From Propionivibrio dicarboxylicus (GTDB lineage: Bacteria; Pseudomonadota; Gammaproteobacteria; Burkholderiales; Rhodocyclaceae): a stretch of 64,000 bases of DNA. Under the pieces are notes generated by a model. The model did no database searches, was not told the DNA's origin, and worked only from the letters and a program-made list of their open reading frames with translations. Where the stretch lies: assembly GCA_945902805.1 (NCBI GenBank), contig CAMDMZ010000003.1, positions 1-64,000 of the forward strand. Reading direction: 5' to 3'. How positions within the stretch are numbered: position 1 is the stretch's first letter; each line of letters opens with the position of its first letter. A program made the position numbers and the translations under genes. Positions 55,334 through 63,022 of the stretch are shown one piece after another.

Positions 55334-57760
55334 TCATGGCCGGAACCCCATCTTCTTGAGGTGCTCGCCCACTCGGGCGGAAAGCGTCTCCACCTCGTCG
55401 GTGAGCTGCGGCAGCGGCGTGGCGTAGCGTTCGGCCAGTTCGCGGATGCGGCCGGTGAGGGTTTGCGAGACGCGATCCAGCTCTCCCTGCACGGCGGCAG
55501 ATAGGCGTGCCATCCATTTGTCGTCCACCACCAGGGTCTTGATCTCGGTCTCGCTGAGTTGGGGATATTTCTCGTAGGCCAGCGTGTCGAGCGCGATCTC
55601 CTGCTCCTTCACGGCACGCTTGAGGGCCGTTTCGTTTTCGGACAGCTCCAGCCAGTGCTTGAGTATGGCGGCTTCTTCCTTCGCCTCTTTGTCGCCCTTG
55701 ATTTCCTTCAGGCGGGCATTGACCTCGGCCTTGGCGATCTTGTCGAGCGCGCCGAGGAATCCCTCTTCACCGCCGTGTTCCTCTTCCAGTTCGGCCAGGC
55801 TGGCGCTGGCGGCTTCCAGCTCGGCCTGCCTGGCTTCCAGTGCCGCCTGTTCCTTGGCGAAATAACGGGCGACGATGAGCGGCTTGGGGATCAGATCGCA
55901 GGCCCAACCCTTGTCCTTGCGCTTGCCCTTTTTGTCGGTCTCGACGATGCGCGCGGGCCTGGCGACCCAGCCATCGGCGACGATCAGGTAGGCGTCGTCC
56001 TGCATGGTTTCGGCCCAGTAGTCCATCAGGTGCTGGTAGATGTCGTAAGCGTCGAGCAGCGGGGCCGGCTTGAAGGTGTCGAGCAGGGATTCGGCGATGG
56101 CCTCGATCAGCGCCTTGGGGTGGCCCTCCTTGCCGAAACCGGTCAGGCGCGGCGTGTTGGCCTTGCGCCAATCGGCAAAGCGGCGCGTGGCCGATTGATT
56201 GAAGGCGGTGAATTCGGTGTGACCGAAGATCGCGCTCTTGACCTCGGCCAGGGCGAGCTTGAGACGGGCGTAGCCCGGGCGCCCGGTTGCATCCAGCGGC
56301 TCGAACAACAGCGCACGCACGCCGGGCAACACTTGCCAGTAGGCGTCGAGGGCTTCCAGGTCGCGTGCGGGAATGCCGCCGCGCAGGTGGCCGTCGATGT
56401 CCTGCACGTCTTCCGGTTCCGTGCTGTCGATGTAGCGAGGCAGGTTGAGGTTGAAATCGTTTTTCGGGTCGGCGATCTCGTCGAACGGCACCATGCGGGC
56501 GTAGCGCGGGATGTCGACCTGCTTGGTGAAGGTGTCGACGATGCGGTGGATGTCCTGTTCGCGCAGACGGTTCTTGTTGCCGTCCTTGATGAAGCCCTTG
56601 CTGGCGTCGATCATGAAGATTCCTCGGCGCGTAGTGGCATTCTCCTTGTCCAGCACCAGGATGCAGGCAGGGATGCCGGTGCCGTAAAACAGGTTGGCGG
56701 GCAGGCCGATGATGCCCTTCAGGATGCCGGAGCGGACGAGTTTTTCCCGTATCACCGCCTCGGCATTGCCACGGAACAGCACGCCATGCGGCAGGATGCA
56801 GCCGGCCTTGCCGGTCGACTTCATCGACCGGATGATGTGCAGCAGGTAGGCGTAGTCGCCCTGTTTGGTCGGCGGCACGCCCCAGGCAAAGCGCTGGTAG
56901 GGATCGGTGGCGGGCGTCAGCCCGGTGCTCCAGGTCTTGTCGGAAAACGGTTGATTGGCGACCACGTAATCATAGGTGCGCAGGCTCTCGCCGTCCTTGA
57001 ACTTGGGCGCGGCCAGGGTGTTGCCGGAGAGGATGTTGGCGGTCGGGAAGTCGTGCAGGATCATGTTCATGCGCGCCAGGCCGGCCGTGGTCACATCTTT
57101 TTCCTGGCCTTCCAGGGTGATGTGCTTGCCGGCCTGCGCCGCCACTTTCAGCAGCAGCGAACCGGAACCGCAGGTGGGGTCATAGGCGGTCGTCGATGCC
57201 TTGGTGTTGGTAGGCGCGATGCCGATCACCCGGGCGATGACGCGGCTCACCTCGGACGGGGTGTAGAACTGGCCCTTGCTCTTCCCCGATTCGCTGGCGA
57301 AATGCCGCATCAGGTACTCGTAGGCATCGCCGAGGATGTCGTCGTTTTCGGCGCGATTTTTCGAAAAATCCAGCTCGGGCTTCTGGAAGATGCCGACCAG
57401 GTTGGTCAGCCGATCGACCATGGCCTGGCCTTCGCCGAGCTTGTTGGGGTCGTTGAAGTCGGGAAAGTCGCTGCGGGCCAGCCGGGAATTGGCGTCGATC
57501 AGCGGCTGGATGATCTGCGTATTGATCTTGTCGCCGATGTCGCTCTTGCCCTTCAGTGCGACCATGGCTTGGAAACTGGCCCCCTGCGGAATCGTGACCG
57601 GGGGCGCAAAATCGTCGCTGTCGCCGTATTTGTCGCTGATGTACTTGATGAACAGCATGAACAGGACGTAGTCCTTGTACTGGCTGGCATCCATGCCGCC
57701 GCGCAGTTCGTCGCAGGAGGCCCAGAGGGAGGAATACAGGTCGGATTTCTTGATGGCCAT
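55334..57760 (-). CDS. hsdM: Type I DNA methyltransferase subunit HsdM
   Basis: An 808-residue adenine methyltransferase subunit, longer than the usual 500–550 because of a C-terminal helical extension. N-terminal HsdM helical domain, then SAM motif I DPTCGSGSLLLK (residues 194–205), the catalytic motif at 269–272 reading NQPF instead of the usual NPPF, and conserved GVLFRGNAE and DLFYGTGIPACILVLDK segments (GTGIPACI). The extension (about residues 560–800) is Glu/Ala/Lys-rich and probably coiled coil. First gene of the seven-gene restriction operon. Confidence 0.93.
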   Translation of the reverse strand: MAIKKSDLYSSLWASCDELRGGMDASQYKDYVLFMLFIKYISDKYGDSDDFAPPVTIPQGASFQAMVALKGKSDIGDKINTQIIQPLIDANSRLARSDFPDFNDPNKLGEGQAMVDRLTNLVGIFQKPELDFSKNRAENDDILGDAYEYLMRHFASESGKSKGQFYTPSEVSRVIARVIGIAPTNTKASTTAYDPTCGSGSLLLKVAAQAGKHITLEGQEKDVTTAGLARMNMILHDFPTANILSGNTLAAPKFKDGESLRTYDYVVANQPFSDKTWSTGLTPATDPYQRFAWGVPPTKQGDYAYLLHIIRSMKSTGKAGCILPHGVLFRGNAEAVIREKLVRSGILKGIIGLPANLFYGTGIPACILVLDKENATTRRGIFMIDASKGFIKDGNKNRLREQDIHRIVDTFTKQVDIPRYARMVPFDEIADPKNDFNLNLPRYIDSTEPEDVQDIDGHLRGGIPARDLEALDAYWQVLPGVRALLFEPLDATGRPGYARLKLALAEVKSAIFGHTEFTAFNQSATRRFADWRKANTPRLTGFGKEGHPKALIEAIAESLLDTFKPAPLLDAYDIYQHLMDYWAETMQDDAYLIVADGWVARPARIVETDKKGKRKDKGWACDLIPKPLIVARYFAKEQAALEARQAELEAASASLAELEEEHGGEEGFLGALDKIAKAEVNARLKEIKGDKEAKEEAAILKHWLELSENETALKRAVKEQEIALDTLAYEKYPQLSETEIKTLVVDDKWMARLSAAVQGELDRVSQTLTGRIRELAERYATPLPQLTDEVETLSARVGEHLKKMGFRP

Positions 57761-58577
57761 GAAGGTTCTTGTTTTCGTTGTGGCGCCGCCGGGCGCAAGG
57801 GCGAAAGCTTACATTATGAGCGCATCAATGACGGCGTATTTGCGGCGCATTGACCCCTGCGGCCATTGCATCATGGTTGCGAGCACTCCAACAACCCCCA
57901 AAACACCCGCTGGCGTCGCCGTGGATCGCCGATTGACCACTCGCTGACCCCCAAGGTTCACCCGCACCGGCAAAAGGTTTGCTTGAGTAATGGCGTTGCC
58001 ATGCTGTCTCGGCCGATTTGGGGCAAGGTCCATCGCTTCGCGATGGACTGGGCCGAAGGCCCCCGCTTTTGACTTTGAAACGGGGGCGGCGGGGCGGCGG
58101 GGGCGTGCACTGGGCACGGACGGTTTTCGTACCGTGCCCCTGCGACGTCGACATACGCCGTCATCCAACTTTCCATCTCGCCCATCAAGGCCGGACGACG
58201 CCCAATCTGGGGCGGCGGCCGTGCCGCGCCCATTAGAAGGTTCTTTTATTAGAACCTTCGTAGACGGGGGCGGCCGGAAACCCGCATGGCTGCGTGGGAG
58301 GGTGTGGAGCAACTACCGGTGAAACCGTGACGTTTTGCCTGAAACTACCGGTGAAACCGTGACGGACTACCGGTGAAACCGTGACGCTGGATGGTGGAAA
58401 TACGATTTCCAGGCTGAGACAACCCCAGTATTTCTCTATGCTGACCGTTCAATGCTTGTGCTTCATGTGGAGATATTGGGTCATTCGATAAAGAAATCGG
58501 TACAAGAATGCAGTGAAACATTTGATTCTATTTCCAACACCGCGAAGTCGGTCCTGTAAGGTATCCTCTTTCGAATC
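57761..58577. other. Putative IncQ-like origin region (oriV)
   Basis: 817 bp between divergent hsdM and the ImmA gene with no protein gene. It contains three iterons at 58312–58386, a very GC-rich tract (58,078–58,110) and three hairpins: GTCCATCGC-TTC-GCGATGGAC (58028–58048), GGGCACGG/CCGTGCCC (58112–58139) and GAAGGTTCT/AGAACCTTC (58236–58259). IncQ plasmids have iterons, a GC-rich block and single-strand initiation hairpins in oriV, and RepC/RepA/RepB-like genes lie 2–5 kb to the right. The origin call is inference. Confidence 0.55.
58312..58386 (+). repeat. Three 21-bp direct repeats (iterons)
   Basis: Three exact copies of a 21-bp unit (core CTACCGGTGAAACCGTGACG) at 58312–58332, 58344–58364 and 58366–58386. 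Spacing between starts is 32 then 22 bp, the latter two helical turns. Each unit contains the inverted pair CGGT-GAA-ACCG. Probably the binding sites of the RepC-like initiator. Confidence 0.85.
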
Positions 58578-59771
58578 ATGGCTGGACCTGATCTTAAAGG
58601 ACTCGTAAAACCTGCGTTGCTCGAGTGGGCGCGCAGACAATCTCATATGGACCGGGTGACGGCCGCGAAAAGTGCTGGCCAAACCGAGGATCGGCTGCGT
58701 GAGTGGGAAGAGGGGGCACGCGTTCCAACTCTCAATCAGCTTCGAACTCTGGCCAAAATATATCGGCGATCCATTGGTGTCTTTTTTCTTGATGAGATCC
58801 CGAAAGCTCCCCGTAGGCCACCTGTCGATTTTCGCAGGATTGAACTGACCACCGAAAACGTGATGAGTTCGGCGCTTGCCAATGGAATTCGTGAGGCCGA
58901 AGCAAAGCGTGACGCCGCCTTGGACATCTTCGCACAATTGGAGGAACAGCCTCCCGCATGGGATCTTGCCTTTCCGTCTGACATTTCTCCTGAGGATGCA
59001 GCAGGGCTGTTGCTCGAACGGCTATCTGTCACGATGCGCGTTCGTACCAAATGGACATCTGTCTACGAAGCCTTAAGCGGCTGGCGTTCTGCGGTGGAAT
59101 CTCTTGGGGTGCTCGTCGTTCAACTCAGTGGTGTCCCAATGAGCGAGATGCGAGGCTGCTCGATTGCGACCTTCCCTCTGCCAGTTATCATCCTCAACAG
59201 TAGTGACAGCCCTCTCGGACGAGTTTTTACTTTGCTGCATGAATTGACGCATCTCGCCCGCAATGAAGGTGGCTTATGTGATCTACAAGAGGATGCTCCA
59301 CGGAGCCGCGATAGCGATGCTATCGAACAGTATTGCAATCACGTTGCCGGGGCGATGCTGGTACCCGAGAATGAACTCCTGTCGCGCGACGATGTAATTC
59401 AGGCGGAAAGTGATACAGCATGGACTGTTGAGCAGTTGAAGGACATGCGCCGATATTTTTGGGCGAGCAGCGAGGTAATGTTGCGCCGTCTGCTCATCTT
59501 CAGCAAAACGCCCCAAGCCCACTACCGCATGATGAGAGAGCATTTTGAGCACGAGTATGCGGTGCAACGTGAGCGTCAGTCGGGGGATCCCGTGATGGTT
59601 CCTTATTACCGGCGTGTTCTGCTCAGTAACGGGCAATACCTCACGCGACTGGCTATTGACGCTTACCGTGCAAGCACCATTACCGGAACTGAACTCTCGC
59701 GCATCCTGAATGCAAAGCTCGATCACCTCCCGAAGATCCGCGAAGCGCTATACGGTGAGGTGGTGGCATGA
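58578..59771 (+). CDS. XRE-ImmA/IrrE fusion: HTH and zinc metallopeptidase
   Basis: A 397-residue protein. N-terminal XRE-type helix-turn-helix (about 10–75, KSAGQTEDRLREWEEGARVPTLNQLRTLAKIY) followed by an ImmA/IrrE-like domain with HELTH in TLLHELTHLARN and EQYCNHVAGAMLVP. Such proteins cleave or regulate repressors, or act as antitoxin-type partners. Its stop overlaps the PIN gene start (ATGA), so they form a pair. Confidence 0.88.
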   Translation: MAGPDLKGLVKPALLEWARRQSHMDRVTAAKSAGQTEDRLREWEEGARVPTLNQLRTLAKIYRRSIGVFFLDEIPKAPRRPPVDFRRIELTTENVMSSALANGIREAEAKRDAALDIFAQLEEQPPAWDLAFPSDISPEDAAGLLLERLSVTMRVRTKWTSVYEALSGWRSAVESLGVLVVQLSGVPMSEMRGCSIATFPLPVIILNSSDSPLGRVFTLLHELTHLARNEGGLCDLQEDAPRSRDSDAIEQYCNHVAGAMLVPENELLSRDDVIQAESDTAWTVEQLKDMRRYFWASSEVMLRRLLIFSKTPQAHYRMMREHFEHEYAVQRERQSGDPVMVPYYRRVLLSNGQYLTRLAIDAYRASTITGTELSRILNAKLDHLPKIREALYGEVVA

Positions 59772-60229
59772 GATGGTGTTTTGATACAAGCGCACTCATT
59801 GAGCCTTGGGTTCGTTTGTATCCTCCCGATATTTTCGGACCGGTTTGGGAAACACTTGATCGGCTTATTGCAACTGGGGTTATTGTGGCACCCGTCGATG
59901 TCCTGCATGAGTTGGAGCGCCAGAAGGACGATTTACACGCTTGGGTCAATGTTCGGCCGACGTTCTTTCTGGACCCCGACAGGAAGGTTATGGAGGTATT
60001 CGCTGAGATCGTGAACACCTATCCCGGCTTCATGAAGCCCCACTCAACGAAATCAGGAGCTGATCCGCTCGTCGTAGCGACGGCCGAGGCCAACAATCTC
60101 CCGGTGGTTACGTACGAGACTCGCGCCAAGCAGGACGCTGCGCCGAAAATTCCGAACGTCTGCGACGACCGCAACATCAGGACCGTACAACTGGTCGATG
60201 TTCTGCGTGATACTGGCTTCAAGATGTAG
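59768..60229 (+). CDS. DUF4411 PIN-like ribonuclease
   Basis: A 153-residue PIN-domain protein of the DUF4411 type. Acidic residues of the active site appear in CFDTSALIEPW, DVLHELERQKDD, and KSGADPLVVATAEANN; the fourth in the C-terminal region near VCDDRNI. Likely the toxin-like partner of the XRE-ImmA protein; the pair may stabilise the island or act in defence. Confidence 0.85.
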   Translation: MRWCFDTSALIEPWVRLYPPDIFGPVWETLDRLIATGVIVAPVDVLHELERQKDDLHAWVNVRPTFFLDPDRKVMEVFAEIVNTYPGFMKPHSTKSGADPLVVATAEANNLPVVTYETRAKQDAAPKIPNVCDDRNIRTVQLVDVLRDTGFKM

Positions 60230-60382
60230 TAGGCCCATTGACGACGTGAAGCCGGTGGGCGGTATATTTTGATTGGACTGGAACTTGGTTCTGTCGTGCG
60301 ATGGCAAATAATAAGACAATCATAATCGACAGTAGTTTCCGGTACTTGATCTACCAGTCATAACCAGATCTGATAATGCCTT

Positions 60383-61333
60383 TCAGTTCATTCTTGGTTC
60401 ATCCAGATCCGGATCGGCTGGATCGTAGGCCAAGCGTTCAGCCACATCACCCGGCGTCAGGTCGTCACCGACGCAGCCCAATGGTTTCGAGCGGTTTACT
60501 TGAACTTTTTTTCCCGCGATGGTGTAGGACCATGCACGCTCTCCATCAAGTCCTCGCGCATCGGCGATCTCCTCCAGTCCGGCACGCAGAAGCATGCGCC
60601 GATTGCGCACCACGCCGTCGCTCGTCGCCGGACGATTACCCCAAACATGGCGGGCCAGCGTATCCAGCTTCGCCCCATGCCCCGCCATCAAGCTTCTTCC
60701 TTCACGGACGTAAGCCGACAACCAGGTGTGCAGGATCTTCGCCACCGGATTACGAAGGTTGTGGCGCTCATGCAGCGAAACCCGGATATTTTGGCCCCCG
60801 AAAATCGCATGGGTCAGACGATAGTTCAATGTCACGATCAGGCGGTCGTCTACATGTTGAAATGAGAGCAAATGGGTAAGGCCGCCCGTCGTGTGCCCAG
60901 TCTCGGTACGTGACCGATACATCACGACACTCCCCAGTTGCTCCAGCAGTCGCAGCAAGTTTTTGTAATTCCCGGTGCTGTCCCCCATCCCGGCATCTAT
61001 CAGGAGCGCATACGCCGTGCATTCCACTAGGGAAACATCCTCTTCTGCAAGAGGTCCGCTGACTTCCAGTAGGCTCCATTGGCGAGCCATCAGGTCGCTC
61101 GACGTGCCATGTGCCACAACACCTTTTGCGCCGTCGCGCCCTGTTCTGGCCGCAATAGCCAGCAAGACCGATTGATGCTCGACGCCCAACTGCACGCCCT
61201 GGAATCGCACGGTGCCATTATCGAACGCCCCCTCAACGCCATACAGCGCCTGACCCTGCGCCACCTTGGGAACGAAAAGACCATCAAGAACATGCGCTGG
61301 ATCAATCTTTGCAAAGGAGGAAACATTTTTCAT
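60383..61333 (-). CDS. repC: RepC-like replication initiator
   Basis: A 316-residue protein starting at the ATG at 61333 that shares one base with the repA stop (TGATG). It resembles the RepC initiator of IncQ plasmids in position (after RepA) and in parts such as FQGVQLGVEHQSVLLAIAARTGRDG and LVTLNYRLTHAIFGGQNIRVSLHERHNLRNP. Expected to bind iterons; three iterons lie about 2 kb downstream. Assignment rests on weak motif memory plus gene order. Confidence 0.6.
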   Translation of the reverse strand: MKNVSSFAKIDPAHVLDGLFVPKVAQGQALYGVEGAFDNGTVRFQGVQLGVEHQSVLLAIAARTGRDGAKGVVAHGTSSDLMARQWSLLEVSGPLAEEDVSLVECTAYALLIDAGMGDSTGNYKNLLRLLEQLGSVVMYRSRTETGHTTGGLTHLLSFQHVDDRLIVTLNYRLTHAIFGGQNIRVSLHERHNLRNPVAKILHTWLSAYVREGRSLMAGHGAKLDTLARHVWGNRPATSDGVVRNRRMLLRAGLEEIADARGLDGERAWSYTIAGKKVQVNRSKPLGCVGDDLTPGDVAERLAYDPADPDLDEPRMN

Positions 61334-62289
61334 CAATACACCATCTTCTTGCGCTTTCCTGAGCTCTTGGCGGGTTTTTCATCGACGTTGATGTGCTCCG
61401 CTCCCTTTGCCATCAGGATTCCGCCTTCTCCACGAACAAACCACTGGTCGGGCCTCGGCGGTCCGTAATTTTGTTTCGGGGTGTTCCAGCGTACATACCG
61501 GCGCCGATCAGTGTCCGAGATCCCGGCCACTTTGGCTTCCTCGGACGACATGACCGCCAGGAAGCTCTGCCACCTCGAGTTGTCAACGAACACACTTGAT
61601 CCGCGCGCAGCTTGTTGCAACTCAACCAGTCCGCCCAGGGCCGCAGCCTTGCTGACGTGATGCAGGAAAACGACTGCACACCCAAATTCATTGGCCAACG
61701 CCTCCAGGATCTGCATGATTTCCTTTGCGTCCATGGCCGCGTTTTCATCTTTACTATGCACCCTGGTTAGCGTGTCAATAAACACCAAGCGCGGCTTCGT
61801 GCGTTCGAATAGCTGTCGGAGGTCCTCTTCCCAGCGCGGGTCAGTGATGTCGATGCCGTCACCGAGGCAAGGAACAATCACCATGTTTTCGATGACATCC
61901 TTGCGTACACTTTCCGGCAAATGCCGGCCAATCGCATGCATGCGATGCCATATCACCTGTTCCGGGTCCTCGGCGGCAAGCACCAAAACGCGGCCCTTTT
62001 TCACTTCTCCCAACCTCAGCAGATCGAAGGATTGCGAGGCCGATGCGACGGCGATGGCCGTCTGCAACGCAAAAAAGGATTTCCCCACGGAACCGGGCGC
62101 CACGATGCTCCCGACCGTGCCGACCAGGAGACCGGAAATCACGAAGTCCAGCGCCGGCGGCTCCTTCTGGAACAGTTTGGCGATTTCCAGGACTTTCCAC
62201 TCATGGGGCTTGCGTTGATAAGGAACGTATGGATTCCCGTCCGCATCGAATGCCCATTCCGCTGAATCTTCAAAATCACGTTTTCCCAT
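61333..62289 (-). CDS. repA: RepA-like hexameric replicative helicase
   Basis: A 318-residue RecA-fold ATPase resembling the IncQ RepA helicase. Walker A APGSVGKSFFALQTAIA, Walker B RLVFIDTLTRVHS, and the AVVFLHHVSKAA motif typical of RepA and related AAA_25 proteins. RepA unwinds the origin for plasmid replication. AAGG-type site before the ATG. It lies between an unknown gene and repC, the IncQ order. Confidence 0.85.
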   Translation of the reverse strand: MGKRDFEDSAEWAFDADGNPYVPYQRKPHEWKVLEIAKLFQKEPPALDFVISGLLVGTVGSIVAPGSVGKSFFALQTAIAVASASQSFDLLRLGEVKKGRVLVLAAEDPEQVIWHRMHAIGRHLPESVRKDVIENMVIVPCLGDGIDITDPRWEEDLRQLFERTKPRLVFIDTLTRVHSKDENAAMDAKEIMQILEALANEFGCAVVFLHHVSKAAALGGLVELQQAARGSSVFVDNSRWQSFLAVMSSEEAKVAGISDTDRRRYVRWNTPKQNYGPPRPDQWFVRGEGGILMAKGAEHINVDEKPAKSSGKRKKMVY

Positions 62290-62322
62290 ATTAACCTCGC
62301 TATCAAAGAATTATCCCTATCC

Positions 62323-62334
62323 AACACATAGATG
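62323..62334 (-). promoter_or_regulatory. Duplicated box in the rep operon, copy 1
   Basis: CATCTATGTGTT on the minus strand, at the junction before repA; identical to the box at 63025–63036. Confidence 0.4.
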
Positions 62335-62336
62335 CT

Positions 62337-62996
62337 TTAGAACGCGTCCATAATGTCAATGTCTTCAATTACAGACGCATGCTCAGCAGTTTCTTCCTCA
62401 GAAAATCCGCCATTCAACGCATCGGCCATGAGTTGAGCCCTTATCCCCCGCAAAATGTCCCGGAAGATCCTTCGATCTTCCGCCGACCAATGCTCGGCTC
62501 CCTGAGACGCCAGCATGCCCGCCATGACGTATGCCTTTTCAATCGCTTCATCGCCGATAATTTTTGGATTGATGCGTCCCCGCTCGACCAGATACAACAC
62601 CAGACGATCCCCCATCCGCGCTGCCGCGAGGCGACCGTGGATATTCCGCAGTGTTGGCTCGATGGACTGCTCAAAATCAACCAGATCATTGGCAGATACA
62701 GCACTCTTTTGGGCTGCTGTTCTACCGGGTATGGCGAACATTTCCAGAAGCGCACGTCCGTCCACGCCTCTCCCCAAAACCCGCTTCATACAGTGCTGAG
62801 CGACTGTCGGTGTAACATCAAGTGACAATGAATCAGCATATTCGGCCAATGCGCGAGCAACGAAACCTCGCTTCGCTCGCTTGACGCTCGCACTGATGTG
62901 GGCAATCCGTTTTCCGAACGGGAGGCAGCGTTCGCGAATTTCAGTGCAGTCAGCCACATGTTTGGCCACCACTTCGTCAAGAATGTTCTCGTACAT
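62337..62996 (-). CDS. Hypothetical protein of the replication operon
   Basis: A 219-residue helical protein with a perfect AAGGAG site before the ATG. No motif recognised. It sits between the RepB-like primase and RepA, where IncQ plasmids carry small regulatory or mobilisation genes. The gaps on both sides carry a shared CATCTATGTGTT motif. Confidence 0.65.
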   Translation of the reverse strand: MYENILDEVVAKHVADCTEIRERCLPFGKRIAHISASVKRAKRGFVARALAEYADSLSLDVTPTVAQHCMKRVLGRGVDGRALLEMFAIPGRTAAQKSAVSANDLVDFEQSIEPTLRNIHGRLAAARMGDRLVLYLVERGRINPKIIGDEAIEKAYVMAGMLASQGAEHWSAEDRRIFRDILRGIRAQLMADALNGGFSEEETAEHASVIEDIDIMDAF

Positions 62997-63022
62997 TAAA
63001 TCTCCTTCAATTCTTTAGCTGG

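Noticed and set aside
55559..57853. 764-codon open frame on the plus strand opposite hsdM
   Set aside because: It mirrors hsdM, which has clear methyltransferase motifs. Long antisense frames are expected in GC-rich coding DNA, and this one has no family features.
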